Shown: positions 22,983 to 30,834, numbered from the stretch's first letter. The stretch: 41,810 bases of DNA from an uncultured Eubacteriales bacterium (GCA_900546615.1 URDJ01000027.1:1-41810); one strand, 5' to 3'. Made by a program: numbers and translations. The notes: generated by a model from the sequence alone, not told the origin.

Positions 22983-24503
22983 GCCGAGGGCTTCGAGCTT
23001 CGAGACCGGCGTCGGCCTGTTGTCGCCGTGCTTCACGAACAGCATGGTAACGAACGCCAGCAGCACGCAGACGCTGCCGTAGGGGAACAGCACCGTGAGC
23101 GCCAGCCTGTCCATGAGGAAGCCCGAAAAAATGGGCGTTATGGTCTGTGCTGCCATGCTGGCCGTGTAGTAGAAACCCGTGTAGCGTCCCACGTCGCCGC
23201 CGCGCGAGAGCTCGACGACCATGGGGTAGCTGTTGACGTTTATCGTCGCCCAGCCGACGCCGGCCATGGCGAACAGGATGTTCATGACGAGCGGCGAGCT
23301 GCCCGCGCGGATGAAGGAGCCGAGCAGGAAGGCCCCGCCCAGGATGACGATGCCCGCGAGTATGGTCTTCTTGCGGCCTATCTTCGAGGCCACGGCGCCG
23401 ACGGGTATGTAGGAGACGATGGCCGCGCCCGTCGCTATGGTCAGCGTGGCGTTGTAGTCGAGGTCGAGCACGCTCGAGGCGTAGACCGCATATTTGCTCG
23501 TCACGGCGTTGTAGCCGAAGAACCAGAGCACCACCGAGGCGAGGATGAGCAGCAGGCTCCTGCGCTCGGCCTTCGAGAGCCTGCGGTCGCCGGATGCGTC
23601 GTCGGACTCCTCGGTGTCGATGCCGTACCTTGCGCTCTCCTCATGCATCTCACGCACGAGCTCAGGCTCCTTGACACGCCAGAGGAATATGAGCAGCGAA
23701 CCGAGCATGAGGCCGGATATGACGGCGAAGAATACAGTGTAGCTCATGAGCGCGTTCTCGGCCTTGCCGGTACCGAAGACCATGCCCAGAATGAGCACGA
23801 TGATGCCGCCCGCCGCGCCCATGAGGTTTATGACGGCGTTGGCCTTGCTGCGCAGGGGCTTTATCGTCACGTCGGGCATGAGCGCCACCGCCGGACTTCG
23901 GAAGGTGGCCATGCTCAGCAGTACGAACAGGAGTATAACGATGAACAGGATGAGTGGCGCGCGATGCTCGGCGCTCATCTGGGCGGCGTAGGCCTGACGC
24001 GCGGGCACGACGTAATTGGTGTAGTCCGGGTCGGTGGAGCCGTCCTCCTCAGTCATGCCTATGGAGGTGAACTCCTCCCTCGTGAATTTCTCCTGTACGA
24101 CGAAGACCTCGCCGTCGGGAGTGGTGGCTGTGAGCCCGGCGTCATAGAGCGTCTCCTGCGCCGTCGGGTTGTCCACCGCGATGGGCGCGAGATATTTTAT
24201 CTGCAGGTCGTCCGCGAAGGAGAGCGCCACAAAGAGCACGGCGGCTGCGACGGTGCCGAAAATTATAAAAGGAGTCCTGCGCCCGCGGCGGCTTTTGCAC
24301 TTGTCCGAGATAGTGCCAAAGAGCGGCAGCAGAAAGAGCGCGAGCACGTTGTCCGCCGCCATGATGACGCCAGAGAGCGTCTGCGACATGCCGAATTTAT
24401 CGGTGAGTATCTTGGGAATAATGGTGTCGTAGGCCTGCCAGAAGGCGCAGATAAGGAAAAAGGCAAAGCCGACGAAGATGGTGCGCTTGTAGTTTAGCTT
24501 CAT
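22965..24503 (-). CDS. Major facilitator transporter, GPH/SLC45-like
   Basis: A 512-residue, 12-helix carrier. The motif after helix 2, SDKCKSRRGRRTPFIIFGT, is the R-x-GRR-x-PF signature of the GPH and SLC45 (sugar:cation symporter) groups, and FRSPAVALMPDVTIKPLRSKANAVINLMG is the matching loop before helix 5. An unusually long loop between helices 3 and 4 (residues about 98-172, rich in Asp, Glu and Thr) is probably extracellular. The cargo is likely a sugar or glycoside, but no glycoside hydrolase is adjacent to indicate which. GGGGGG lies 5 nt before ATG 24503. The stop codon lies inside the 81-bp repeat array. Confidence 0.85.
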   Translation of the reverse strand: MKLNYKRTIFVGFAFFLICAFWQAYDTIIPKILTDKFGMSQTLSGVIMAADNVLALFLLPLFGTISDKCKSRRGRRTPFIIFGTVAAAVLFVALSFADDLQIKYLAPIAVDNPTAQETLYDAGLTATTPDGEVFVVQEKFTREEFTSIGMTEEDGSTDPDYTNYVVPARQAYAAQMSAEHRAPLILFIVILLFVLLSMATFRSPAVALMPDVTIKPLRSKANAVINLMGAAGGIIVLILGMVFGTGKAENALMSYTVFFAVISGLMLGSLLIFLWRVKEPELVREMHEESARYGIDTEESDDASGDRRLSKAERRSLLLILASVVLWFFGYNAVTSKYAVYASSVLDLDYNATLTIATGAAIVSYIPVGAVASKIGRKKTILAGIVILGGAFLLGSFIRAGSSPLVMNILFAMAGVGWATINVNSYPMVVELSRGGDVGRYTGFYYTASMAAQTITPIFSGFLMDRLALTVLFPYGSVCVLLAFVTMLFVKHGDNRPTPVSKLEALGSGGDD

Positions 24504-24533
24504 GCTGTCCCCCCACTCTACGATTATGTACTA

Positions 24534-24562
24534 AGTGTAAACTATATCCGGGAGCAATTCAA
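24534..24562 (-). promoter_or_regulatory. Probable promoter of the GPH/SLC45-like transporter gene
   Basis: Minus strand TTGAAT (24557-24562), 17-bp spacer, TACACT (24534-24539). TATAGT just upstream is badly spaced, so assignment is moderate. Confidence 0.5.
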
Positions 24563-24569
24563 CATTTAT

Positions 24570-24598
24570 TTGACGCTGGGGCGCGGGCGTTGTAAAAT
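24570..24598 (+). promoter_or_regulatory. Promoter of the glycerophosphodiesterase gene
   Basis: TTGACG (24570-24575), 17-bp GC-rich spacer, TAAAAT (24593-24598), divergent from the transporter promoter with 7 bp between the -35 boxes. Confidence 0.7.
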
Positions 24599-24620
24599 GG
24601 ATACGTAGGGAGGTGCCGGT

Positions 24621-25460
24621 ATGAAAAACGACACTAAAGCACTGAAAGTATTGCTGTATACGGCGGGCGGCGCTGCGGCGCTGGCGGGCATCTGCGCATA
24701 TATGGTGGCCCCCGGCAGGCGCGACAGGGAGCAGCGCGCGCCGTTCATGGGCCGCAACTATGCGCACCGCGGCCTGCACAGGATAGATAAGAGCGTTCCG
24801 GAGAACTCCATACCGGCCTTCGAGGCGGCGGCGCGGATAGGCTACGGCGTGGAACTGGACGTACACCTGACGCAGGACGGCGAGGTGGTCGTGTTCCACG
24901 ACGACGATCTGGTACGCCTGTGCGGAGCGGAGGGGAAAGTCGAGGACAAGACGCTCTCAGAGCTGAGGCAGTATAAGCTCTGCGGCACGCAGTACGGCAT
25001 CCCGACCTTGAAGGAGGTGCTGGAGGCGATAAACGGGCGCTGCCCGATGATAGTCGAGCTTAAGAAGGGCGGCAGAAGGCGCGAGCTGTGCCGGAAGACT
25101 TATGAGTTGCTCAAGGGCTATGACGGGCGCTGGTGCGTAGAGAGCTTCGACCCGAGGATAGTGTTCTGGTTCCGCATCCACGCGCCGCAGGCGCTGAGGG
25201 GCCAGCTCTCGACGAGGATGTCGGAGCTGAGGAAGTCCACCGGCCCGGTGCAGGCGTTCATCCTGAGCCGACTGTTTCTGAACTTCCTGACAAGGCCGCA
25301 TTTCATAGCCTACGAGATAGGGCGCAAGCCGTTGACTGTGAAGCTGTGCGAGCTTATGGGCGCGATGAAGGTCGCCTGGACCTCGAGGGAGTGGAAGACG
25401 GAGGAGAAGAACGACGCGGTCATCTTCCAGTTCTACCGCCCGCGGGTGAAATATAAATAA
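24621..25460 (+). CDS. Glycerophosphodiester phosphodiesterase family protein
   Basis: A 279-residue protein with one N-terminal membrane helix (about 8-30), probably anchoring the domain. The GDPD TIM barrel shows AHRGLH (H49, R50), ENSIPAFEAA (E62, N63), GVELDVHLTQDGEVVVFHDD (metal ligands E78, D80; H93) and later PMIVELK and CVESFDP. All active-site residues of the family are present. These enzymes release glycerol 3-phosphate from phospholipid or teichoic-acid-derived diesters. GGGAGG lies 7 nt upstream of ATG 24621. It is a monocistron ending at a long bidirectional terminator. Confidence 0.92.
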   Translation: MKNDTKALKVLLYTAGGAAALAGICAYMVAPGRRDREQRAPFMGRNYAHRGLHRIDKSVPENSIPAFEAAARIGYGVELDVHLTQDGEVVVFHDDDLVRLCGAEGKVEDKTLSELRQYKLCGTQYGIPTLKEVLEAINGRCPMIVELKKGGRRRELCRKTYELLKGYDGRWCVESFDPRIVFWFRIHAPQALRGQLSTRMSELRKSTGPVQAFILSRLFLNFLTRPHFIAYEIGRKPLTVKLCELMGAMKVAWTSREWKTEEKNDAVIFQFYRPRVKYK

Positions 25461-25473
25461 ACCGGCAGCAAAT

Positions 25474-25516
25474 ATCAAAAGCCGTCCGGCGATTTGCTCG
25501 CCGGACGGCTTTTGAT
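25474..25516. terminator. Bidirectional terminator, 19-bp perfect stem
   Basis: The arms at 25474-25492 and 25498-25516 are fully complementary (core AAAAGCCGTCCGGCGA) around TTTGC. The A/T ends of the stem supply the U tract for both the phosphodiesterase gene and gap. Confidence 0.9.
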
Positions 25517-25529
25517 GTTTCTTTGCAGA

Positions 25530-26582
<1,053 letters not shown>

Positions 26583-26599
26583 TTATTTTGGCCTCAAAC

Positions 26600-26628
26600 A
26601 TTCTATAACATTCCTCTGGAAATTTCAA
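26600..26628 (-). promoter_or_regulatory. Promoter of gap
   Basis: Minus strand TTGAAA (26623-26628), 17-bp spacer, TAGAAT (26600-26605); leader of about 50 nt. Confidence 0.65.
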
Positions 26629-26648
26629 TACCTTATTTATAATATTCT

Positions 26649-26665
26649 AAACGTTCCATACGTTT
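26649..26665. promoter_or_regulatory. Inverted repeat upstream of the gap promoter
   Basis: AAACGT-TCCAT-ACGTTT, a 6-5-6 inverted repeat about 20-37 bp upstream of the gap -35 box. The decamer AAACGTATGG within it (minus strand) also lies in the promoter spacer of the 64-residue protein gene at 14653-14662. Likely a regulator site; the regulator is unknown. Confidence 0.4.
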
Positions 26666-26680
26666 TGCTCCTTTTGCCAC

Positions 26681-26700
26681 AAAAAACCCGCGTGCGCGGG
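26681..26700 (-). terminator. Orphan minus-strand terminator upstream of gap
   Basis: CCCGCG-CA-CGCGGG followed by TTTTTT on the minus strand. No minus-strand gene lies upstream within the intergenic space, so it either shields gap from antisense transcription or ends a short untranslated RNA. Confidence 0.5.
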
Positions 26701-26758
26701 CGATAAACCGGCATATAATATAGGAATGTGGGCGCGGCATGCGTTGGGGGAGACGGGA

Positions 26759-26775
26759 TTCGACAAATTTCGACA
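26759..26775. promoter_or_regulatory. Pair of Spo0A boxes
   Basis: TTCGACA at 26759-26765 and again at 26769-26775, each the exact reverse complement of the 0A box TGTCGAA. They start 10 bp apart, so they lie on the same helix face, as in dimer-bound Spo0A targets. They are centred about 62 bp upstream of the predicted start of the kinase-like gene. Confidence 0.65.
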
Positions 26776-26793
26776 TTTATCGGGTTTTGAAGC

Positions 26794-26822
26794 TTGTGAA
26801 TGGCAGGGGGAATTGGTATAAT
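26794..26822 (+). promoter_or_regulatory. Promoter of the kinase-like gene and rqcP
   Basis: TTGTGA (26794-26799), 17-bp spacer, TATAAT (26817-26822). A loose sigma-H-like pair (GGGGAAT and GAAT about 14 bp apart) overlaps it but is weak. Confidence 0.7.
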
Positions 26823-26855
26823 AAAAAGAATTAATGGGTTATGTGAGGATCGCTG

Positions 26856-27899
26856 ATGTATAGCTTGGAAGAATTGACGGCCATACTCGGGCTGATAGAC
26901 GAACCGGCGGTCGCGGAAAAAGACGGGGCCATTGCTGCCATGAACGGCGCGGCGGAGAAGCTGCTGGGCGACCAGAGGGGACTGGGGCTGGAGCGGCTCG
27001 CTGAGGGTGCTTTCCCGGAGCGCCTGGAGCCGGGGATGACGGCGGCGGTAAAGCTGCGCTCAGGACCGGCGCTGCTGCGATCGAGCTGTCTCGGCGGGTA
27101 CATGGTGTACAGGATTCGGCCGGATGAACCGGAAAAGAGGCCGGAAAACGAGCAGAAGCTGCTGTCGGACATGAGGAGCCTGCTGATGAGCGCGCGGATG
27201 GCGGCAAACAGGCTGTGCGAGAACAACGAGGATGAACGGCTGGACAGCACCTTGAGGATACTGCAGCACAGTCACTCGAGTCTGTGGCGGCTGGTGTTCA
27301 ATAACGGGCTGGTGGATTCTGTGGAGAACGGGAGCCTCGCCTGCGAAATGATACCGCAGGACCTTGTGATCATAGGCCGGGACATCGTCAGGACGACCAA
27401 CTATTTTGCAAAGCGCAGGGGCGTGCGGCTCGAGTTTTCGAGCCGGGAACGTGAGGTCTACGTAAAGGGCGACAATGTGCTGCTGGAGACGATGGTGCTG
27501 AACCTGCTGTCTAACAGCCTTGAGAGCGTGGGCGAGGGCGGCAGCGTGAAGCTGAGTGTGAGCAAGACGGACAAGAGCGGCATCATAGGCGTGGACGACG
27601 ACGGCGCGGGGCTTGCGCCCGAGCAGGTGCCGGAGCAGCTCCGGGGCGGAGACGAGGGGCGCAGTTCCGGGCTGAGGCTGGTGCGGGATCTGGCGGAGCT
27701 GCACGGAGGGACGCTCGTGCTGGGCGGTTCTCCCGGGAAGGGTACCTCTGCGCGGATAATGCTGCCGCTGCTCGGCACGGAGGGCATGGTGTTCATGAGC
27801 CCCCGGGCTATATACAGCTTCGGTGGCATAGACGTGGTGATGAGCCAGCTGTCGAAATGGCTCAGTTCGGAGGACTACGACCCGAGATTGTTCGATTAG
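26856..27899 (+). CDS. Soluble histidine-kinase-like ATPase lacking the phosphoacceptor histidine
   Basis: A 347-residue cytosolic protein. Residues about 1-85 form a PAS-like sensor (AILGLIDEPAVAEKDGAIAAMNGAAEKLLG). Residues about 100-165 occupy the HisKA position, but the first helix reads LLSDMRSLLMSARMAANRLCE, with Ser where SHELRTP kinases have His; the second helix is ILQHSHSSLWRLVFNNGLVDSVENG. The HATPase domain keeps the N box (NLLSNSLESVGEGG) and G1 (VDDDGAGLAPE), with a degenerate G2 (SSGLRLVRDLAELHGG). It may be a pseudokinase, a phosphatase, or use another His (H136 or H138). It lies behind two Spo0A boxes, hinting at a sporulation or stationary-phase role. GAGG lies 7 nt before ATG. 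rqcP follows after 8 bp. Confidence 0.8.
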   Translation: MYSLEELTAILGLIDEPAVAEKDGAIAAMNGAAEKLLGDQRGLGLERLAEGAFPERLEPGMTAAVKLRSGPALLRSSCLGGYMVYRIRPDEPEKRPENEQKLLSDMRSLLMSARMAANRLCENNEDERLDSTLRILQHSHSSLWRLVFNNGLVDSVENGSLACEMIPQDLVIIGRDIVRTTNYFAKRRGVRLEFSSREREVYVKGDNVLLETMVLNLLSNSLESVGEGGSVKLSVSKTDKSGIIGVDDDGAGLAPEQVPEQLRGGDEGRSSGLRLVRDLAELHGGTLVLGGSPGKGTSARIMLPLLGTEGMVFMSPRAIYSFGGIDVVMSQLSKWLSSEDYDPRLFD

Positions 27900-27907
27900 G
27901 AGGAACT

Positions 27908-28150
27908 ATGCGTTTAGATAAATATTTAAAGATATCGAGACTCATTAAGCGCCGGACCGTGGCGAACGAGGCCTGCGACGGCGGCAGGGTGACGCTAAAC
28001 GGCAAGACGGCGAAGGCGGGTGCAGAGGTGAAGCCGGGCGACGTCATCGAGGTCGTCTTCGGCGAACGGCGGCTGAAGGTGGAGGTCGTGTCGACAGACG
28101 AACACGCGAGCCGCGCGGACGCGCCGGCCATGTACAGACAGGTCGAATAG
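27908..28150 (+). CDS. rqcP: RqcP (YabO-type S4-domain RNA-binding protein)
   Basis: An 80-residue S4-domain protein: MRLDKYLKISRLIKRRTVANEACDGGRVTLNGKTAKAGAEVKPGDVIEVVFG, nearly the full consensus of B. subtilis YabO/RqcP. RqcP binds 50S subunits with stalled peptidyl-tRNA and works with RqcH to add C-terminal alanine tails. Homologues often sit in sporulation or cell-division neighbourhoods; here it follows the kinase-like gene, whose stop overlaps its AGGAGG ribosome binding site, so the two are co-transcribed. The frame is open to 27857, but only ATG 27908 has a proper site. Hsp15-like proteins share the fold; the length and motif favour RqcP. Confidence 0.9.
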   Translation: MRLDKYLKISRLIKRRTVANEACDGGRVTLNGKTAKAGAEVKPGDVIEVVFGERRLKVEVVSTDEHASRADAPAMYRQVE

Positions 28151-28167
28151 GTCAAACCAGAACCATA

Positions 28168-28190
28168 ATGTTTGAAAAACATCATGTTTT
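28168..28190. promoter_or_regulatory. Overlapping palindromes upstream of the flavodoxin-like gene
   Basis: AAAACATCATGTTTT (28176-28190) is a perfect 7-1-7 palindrome. It shares a half-site with ATGTTT-GAA-AAACAT (28168-28182), giving three alternating ATGTTT half-sites. It lies about 22 bp upstream of the -35 box, a usual activator position; the regulator is unknown. Confidence 0.5.
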
Positions 28191-28211
28191 GTGAAAAGTG
28201 AGGCAAAGTGC

Positions 28212-28239
28212 TTGCAATTTTCCAGACCTCTGATATACT
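28212..28239 (+). promoter_or_regulatory. Promoter of the flavodoxin-like gene
   Basis: TTGCAA (28212-28217), 16-bp spacer, TATACT (28234-28239). Confidence 0.7.
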
Positions 28240-28281
28240 TGTTGGCAGAAGTGTCAAGCGATAAAGTACGAAAGGGGTAAT

Positions 28282-28779
28282 ATGATGATAATAATCTACA
28301 AATCGAACACGGGCTATACGGAGCAATATGCGAAGCTGCTGAGTGAGCAGCTTGGTCTGCCCTGCTACAAGCTGGGCAGCGTGCCGGAATGTCACAAGGG
28401 CAGGGATGCCATATATCTGGGCTGGCTTTTTGCTGGGAACATAGTCGGGTATAAGGCGGCGTCGAAGAAGTACCACCTGAGGTGCGTGTGCGGTGTCGGC
28501 ATGGGGCCTCCTGTGCCGGAGCTGGTGCCTGGGTTCAGGGATAAGATGGGCATACCTGATTCCGTGCAGGTGTTCTATCTGCAGGGCGGTTTTGACATCA
28601 ATAAGCTGAAGGGCCCGATGAAGCTCATCATGAAGGTGAAGTGCAAGGAGATCGCGGGCCGCCTGAACGTGAGGGCGGAGCTGTCGCCCGAGGAACAGGC
28701 CGCGCTGAGAATGACCCAGACGGGCGCTTCCTGCGTGAGCAGGGAGAACCTGGCGGAGGTCGTCGCCTGGTACAAGTAA
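28282..28779 (+). CDS. Flavodoxin-domain protein
   Basis: A 165-residue protein starting MMIIIYKSNTGYTEQYAKLLSEQLGL, a flavodoxin-like first strand and FMN phosphate loop (KSNTGYT). LGWLFAGNIVGYKAA and CVCGVGMGPP follow the second and third strand-loop positions. It is most like the short flavodoxin-domain proteins annotated in Clostridia, not classical electron-carrier flavodoxins, since the acidic surface and aromatic FMN-stacking loops are not evident. It contains six cysteines. The upstream palindromes suggest regulated expression. The start at 28282 has AAGGGG 6 nt upstream; ATG 28285 is an alternative. Confidence 0.75.
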   Translation: MMIIIYKSNTGYTEQYAKLLSEQLGLPCYKLGSVPECHKGRDAIYLGWLFAGNIVGYKAASKKYHLRCVCGVGMGPPVPELVPGFRDKMGIPDSVQVFYLQGGFDINKLKGPMKLIMKVKCKEIAGRLNVRAELSPEEQAALRMTQTGASCVSRENLAEVVAWYK

Positions 28780-28795
28780 AGCGAGAGAACATGAT

Positions 28796-28829
28796 AAGGC
28801 TCCGGGCCGCTGAGAGGCCCGGAGCCTTT
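28796..28829. terminator. Hairpin between convergent genes
   Basis: AAGGCTCCGGGCC / GGCCCGGAGCCTT (13 bp perfect) with a GCTGAGA loop. The tail has only TTG, so it may act as a weak terminator or an mRNA 3' end stabiliser. Confidence 0.6.
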
Positions 28830-28830
28830 G

Positions 28831-29862
28831 TCATTCGTTGAGAGAGTTCGCGAGGCCCTCGAGCGCATCGGCGAGGTGGCCGGAGAAGGCGGCGTCGCGG
28901 GCGGAGGTCTCGATGCGTATCTCCTCACGGTCGGGGTCAGGGGAAATGCGCAGGGCGCAGTGCTCGGATTTAAGGCAGATGCCGTCGTCGAGGGCGGCGC
29001 CGGCCTCCATCATGGTCTCTGAGATGCGGCGCATGAGCTTTGCACGGTCGCGGCAGCCGACGCGGCGTTCGACCGGAGCGCCGCGGCCGAGGGGCTTCCT
29101 CCTTTCGTGCTCGGCCTTAGGCGGGGCCTCTGCGGGAACGTCGGGCAGCTTCAGGACGCCGTCGAGCGCGTCGAGGCAGCACTGGAAATAGGCCCGCGGG
29201 GTGCCGATGTCGCACCAGTAGCCCTCGAGGGCGAGGCCGAGTATTTCGTCGCCGCGCTCGAGCAGCTTCGGGAACAGGCCAGAGGCGAAGTCGAAGCTCT
29301 CGCCCTCGGGAACCAGCTCCATGGCTCGCGGTTCTATGACGTAGATGCCGGTGTTCACGAGGTCGGTCACGACGCGCTCCCAGGGCGGTTTTTCGATAAA
29401 GCAGCGCACGCTGCCGCTGGCATCAGGGACGACGAGGCCGTAGCGCAGGGGGTCGCGGCTCTCGTAGAGGGCCATTGTGACGGCGGGGCGGCGGCGCTCA
29501 TGTTCAGATACGAGACGGCCAAGCTCAAAGTCGCAGGCGGCGTCACCGCTCAGAACGAGGAATGGCTCGTCCCCGATGAAGTCCATGCAGTTTTTGACCC
29601 CGCCGGCGGTGCCGAGGGGCTTGTCTTCGATGCGGTAGCACAGGTGAGCGCCGAAGGCGGCGCCGTCGCCGAAATGCTCGATGATCGGCGCGGGGTTGTA
29701 GCCCAGCGCGGCGCAGATGTCGGTGATGCCGTTTGCGGTGAGGAGTTCGATGGTGCGTTCCATGAGCGGTTTGCCCAAAAGCGGCACCATGGGCTTGGGC
29801 AGACTGCCGGTAACTGCCTTGAGTCTGCGGCCCTCACCGCCGGCCATAATTATCGCTTTCAT
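28831..29862 (-). CDS. NDP-sugar nucleotidyltransferase with a C-terminal phosphomannomutase-like remnant
   Basis: A 343-residue protein. Residues 1-235 are a GT-A nucleotidyltransferase: MKAIIMAGGEGRRLKAVTGSLPKPMVPLLGKPLMERTIELL, the VLSGDAACD metal motif, FIEKPPWE and YWCDIGTPRAYFQC. This matches the first domain of mannose-1-phosphate guanylyltransferase/phosphomannomutase fusions. After a charged linker (about 240-275), residues 276-340 (LMRRISETMMEAGAALDDGICL, CALRISPDPDREEIRIETSARD) resemble only the last domain of the mutase, with RPSGTEP replaced by RISPDPDRE. The mutase domains I-III are absent. It probably activates a hexose 1-phosphate; which sugar or nucleotide is not known. The start at 29862 is by family alignment; its Shine-Dalgarno is poor. 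The frame is open to 29913. Confidence 0.8.
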   Translation of the reverse strand: MKAIIMAGGEGRRLKAVTGSLPKPMVPLLGKPLMERTIELLTANGITDICAALGYNPAPIIEHFGDGAAFGAHLCYRIEDKPLGTAGGVKNCMDFIGDEPFLVLSGDAACDFELGRLVSEHERRRPAVTMALYESRDPLRYGLVVPDASGSVRCFIEKPPWERVVTDLVNTGIYVIEPRAMELVPEGESFDFASGLFPKLLERGDEILGLALEGYWCDIGTPRAYFQCCLDALDGVLKLPDVPAEAPPKAEHERRKPLGRGAPVERRVGCRDRAKLMRRISETMMEAGAALDDGICLKSEHCALRISPDPDREEIRIETSARDAAFSGHLADALEGLANSLNE

Positions 29863-29896
29863 GGCCTTATTATTTGAGGGCGAGACAGAAATATTG

Positions 29897-29925
29897 TTGT
29901 AAAGATGAACCATGTTTGTTATAAT
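29897..29925 (+). promoter_or_regulatory. Promoter of the acetyltransferase-gdpP-rplI-dnaB run
   Basis: TTGTAA (29897-29902), 17-bp spacer, TATAAT (29920-29925). It is the only strong promoter found for the 11-kb plus-strand run to 40848. Confidence 0.75.
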
Positions 29926-29956
29926 AATAAACTACGACGCGAGGGGGAGAACAGAC

Positions 29957-30817
29957 ATGCCGGACATTGCGGAGCTGCACGAGTGCACGGACGCGCAGGA
30001 GCAGGAGCGCTTCCTTGAAAAGCTGAGGGCCACGCTGGGCGAGAGCGCTGAAAAGAGGCTTGAGATGTACGGCATGCGGCTGAAGCTGCAGCGGCCGGGC
30101 GACCGCGGCGGCCTGCACTGCCTCGAGCTGGGCGCCGGGGACGAGCTTGCGCTGGTGTCCCTTGGCGGCGTGGAGGAAAAACGGCTGCTAATATGCGAAG
30201 CTGTGATGCGAGAGGATGCGAGCCGGAAGGCGGTCGTTGACTGGGGTTTTGAGCGCGGCATGGAATATGCCGAGCTTGCCGCCGGGGAGGACGCGGAGCG
30301 CTGGGAGCGGCTCGGGTTTGTGAAAAACGGCATGGACGGCGAGGGCCGGGCGATGCTGCTGCTGCCGCCGGCGGGCGATGCGCCGATGACCGTGGGCCTT
30401 GCAAACGGGATAGAGGAATTCTGGGCGCTCATCCTGGGCCTGTTTGCCGAGCGGGGCGGGCGCGCGCCGGACGGTATGGGCCGTTCGCGGATGATAGGCG
30501 CGATGAGCGCGGGGCGCGTGGCGTTCATAACTGTGAGGCGTCAGGGCAGGCCGGTGGGCCTTTGCTCGGTGAGCCGCTGCTTTTCGAGCCTGACGTGCTG
30601 GGATGCAGGGGTGCTGGACGATATCTACATAGAGCCGGCGTTCCGGGGCCGTGGGGTCGAGGGAATGCTGGTGGAGAAGGCGGCGGAGTACTGCCGCAAG
30701 CAGGGCATACAGAGCCTGAGCGTCACGGGCGCGCAGGCGCAGCGCCTGCGCGGGCTGGGCTTCACGGAGGAACGCGGCGAGTGCCTCGCAATGCCGCTGC
30801 CCTATGAGACGGAGTAA
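29957..30817 (+). CDS. GNAT-family N-acetyltransferase, probably with a degenerate N-terminal copy
   Basis: A 286-residue protein. The C-terminal half (about 135-286) is a GNAT domain: VLDDIYIEPAFRGRGVEGMLVEKAAEYCRKQGIQSLSV carries strand 4 and the acetyl-CoA pyrophosphate loop (RGRGVEG), and the ending RLRGLGFTEERG is typical. The N-terminal half has a weaker parallel ending, ERGMEYAELAAGEDAERWERLGFVKNG, without the RGxGxx loop, suggesting a second, inactive GNAT fold. The acceptor is unknown. The start at 29957 (GGGGGAG 7 nt upstream) is forced by the promoter, since the frame opening at 29912 precedes the -10 box. It heads the operon, 17 bp before gdpP. Confidence 0.8.
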   Translation: MPDIAELHECTDAQEQERFLEKLRATLGESAEKRLEMYGMRLKLQRPGDRGGLHCLELGAGDELALVSLGGVEEKRLLICEAVMREDASRKAVVDWGFERGMEYAELAAGEDAERWERLGFVKNGMDGEGRAMLLLPPAGDAPMTVGLANGIEEFWALILGLFAERGGRAPDGMGRSRMIGAMSAGRVAFITVRRQGRPVGLCSVSRCFSSLTCWDAGVLDDIYIEPAFRGRGVEGMLVEKAAEYCRKQGIQSLSVTGAQAQRLRGLGFTEERGECLAMPLPYETE

Positions 30818-30834
30818 GGGAGGACAGTGCTGCC

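Noticed and set aside
22821..22990. Possible CRISPR array
   Set aside because: The repeats are adjacent 81-bp units with no variable spacers and no cas gene nearby.
22785..24497. Plus-strand open frame of 570 codons with 27-residue repeats
   Set aside because: The repeats arise because the 81-bp DNA repeat is a multiple of three; the rest is antisense to the transporter, which has clear membrane helices and motif.
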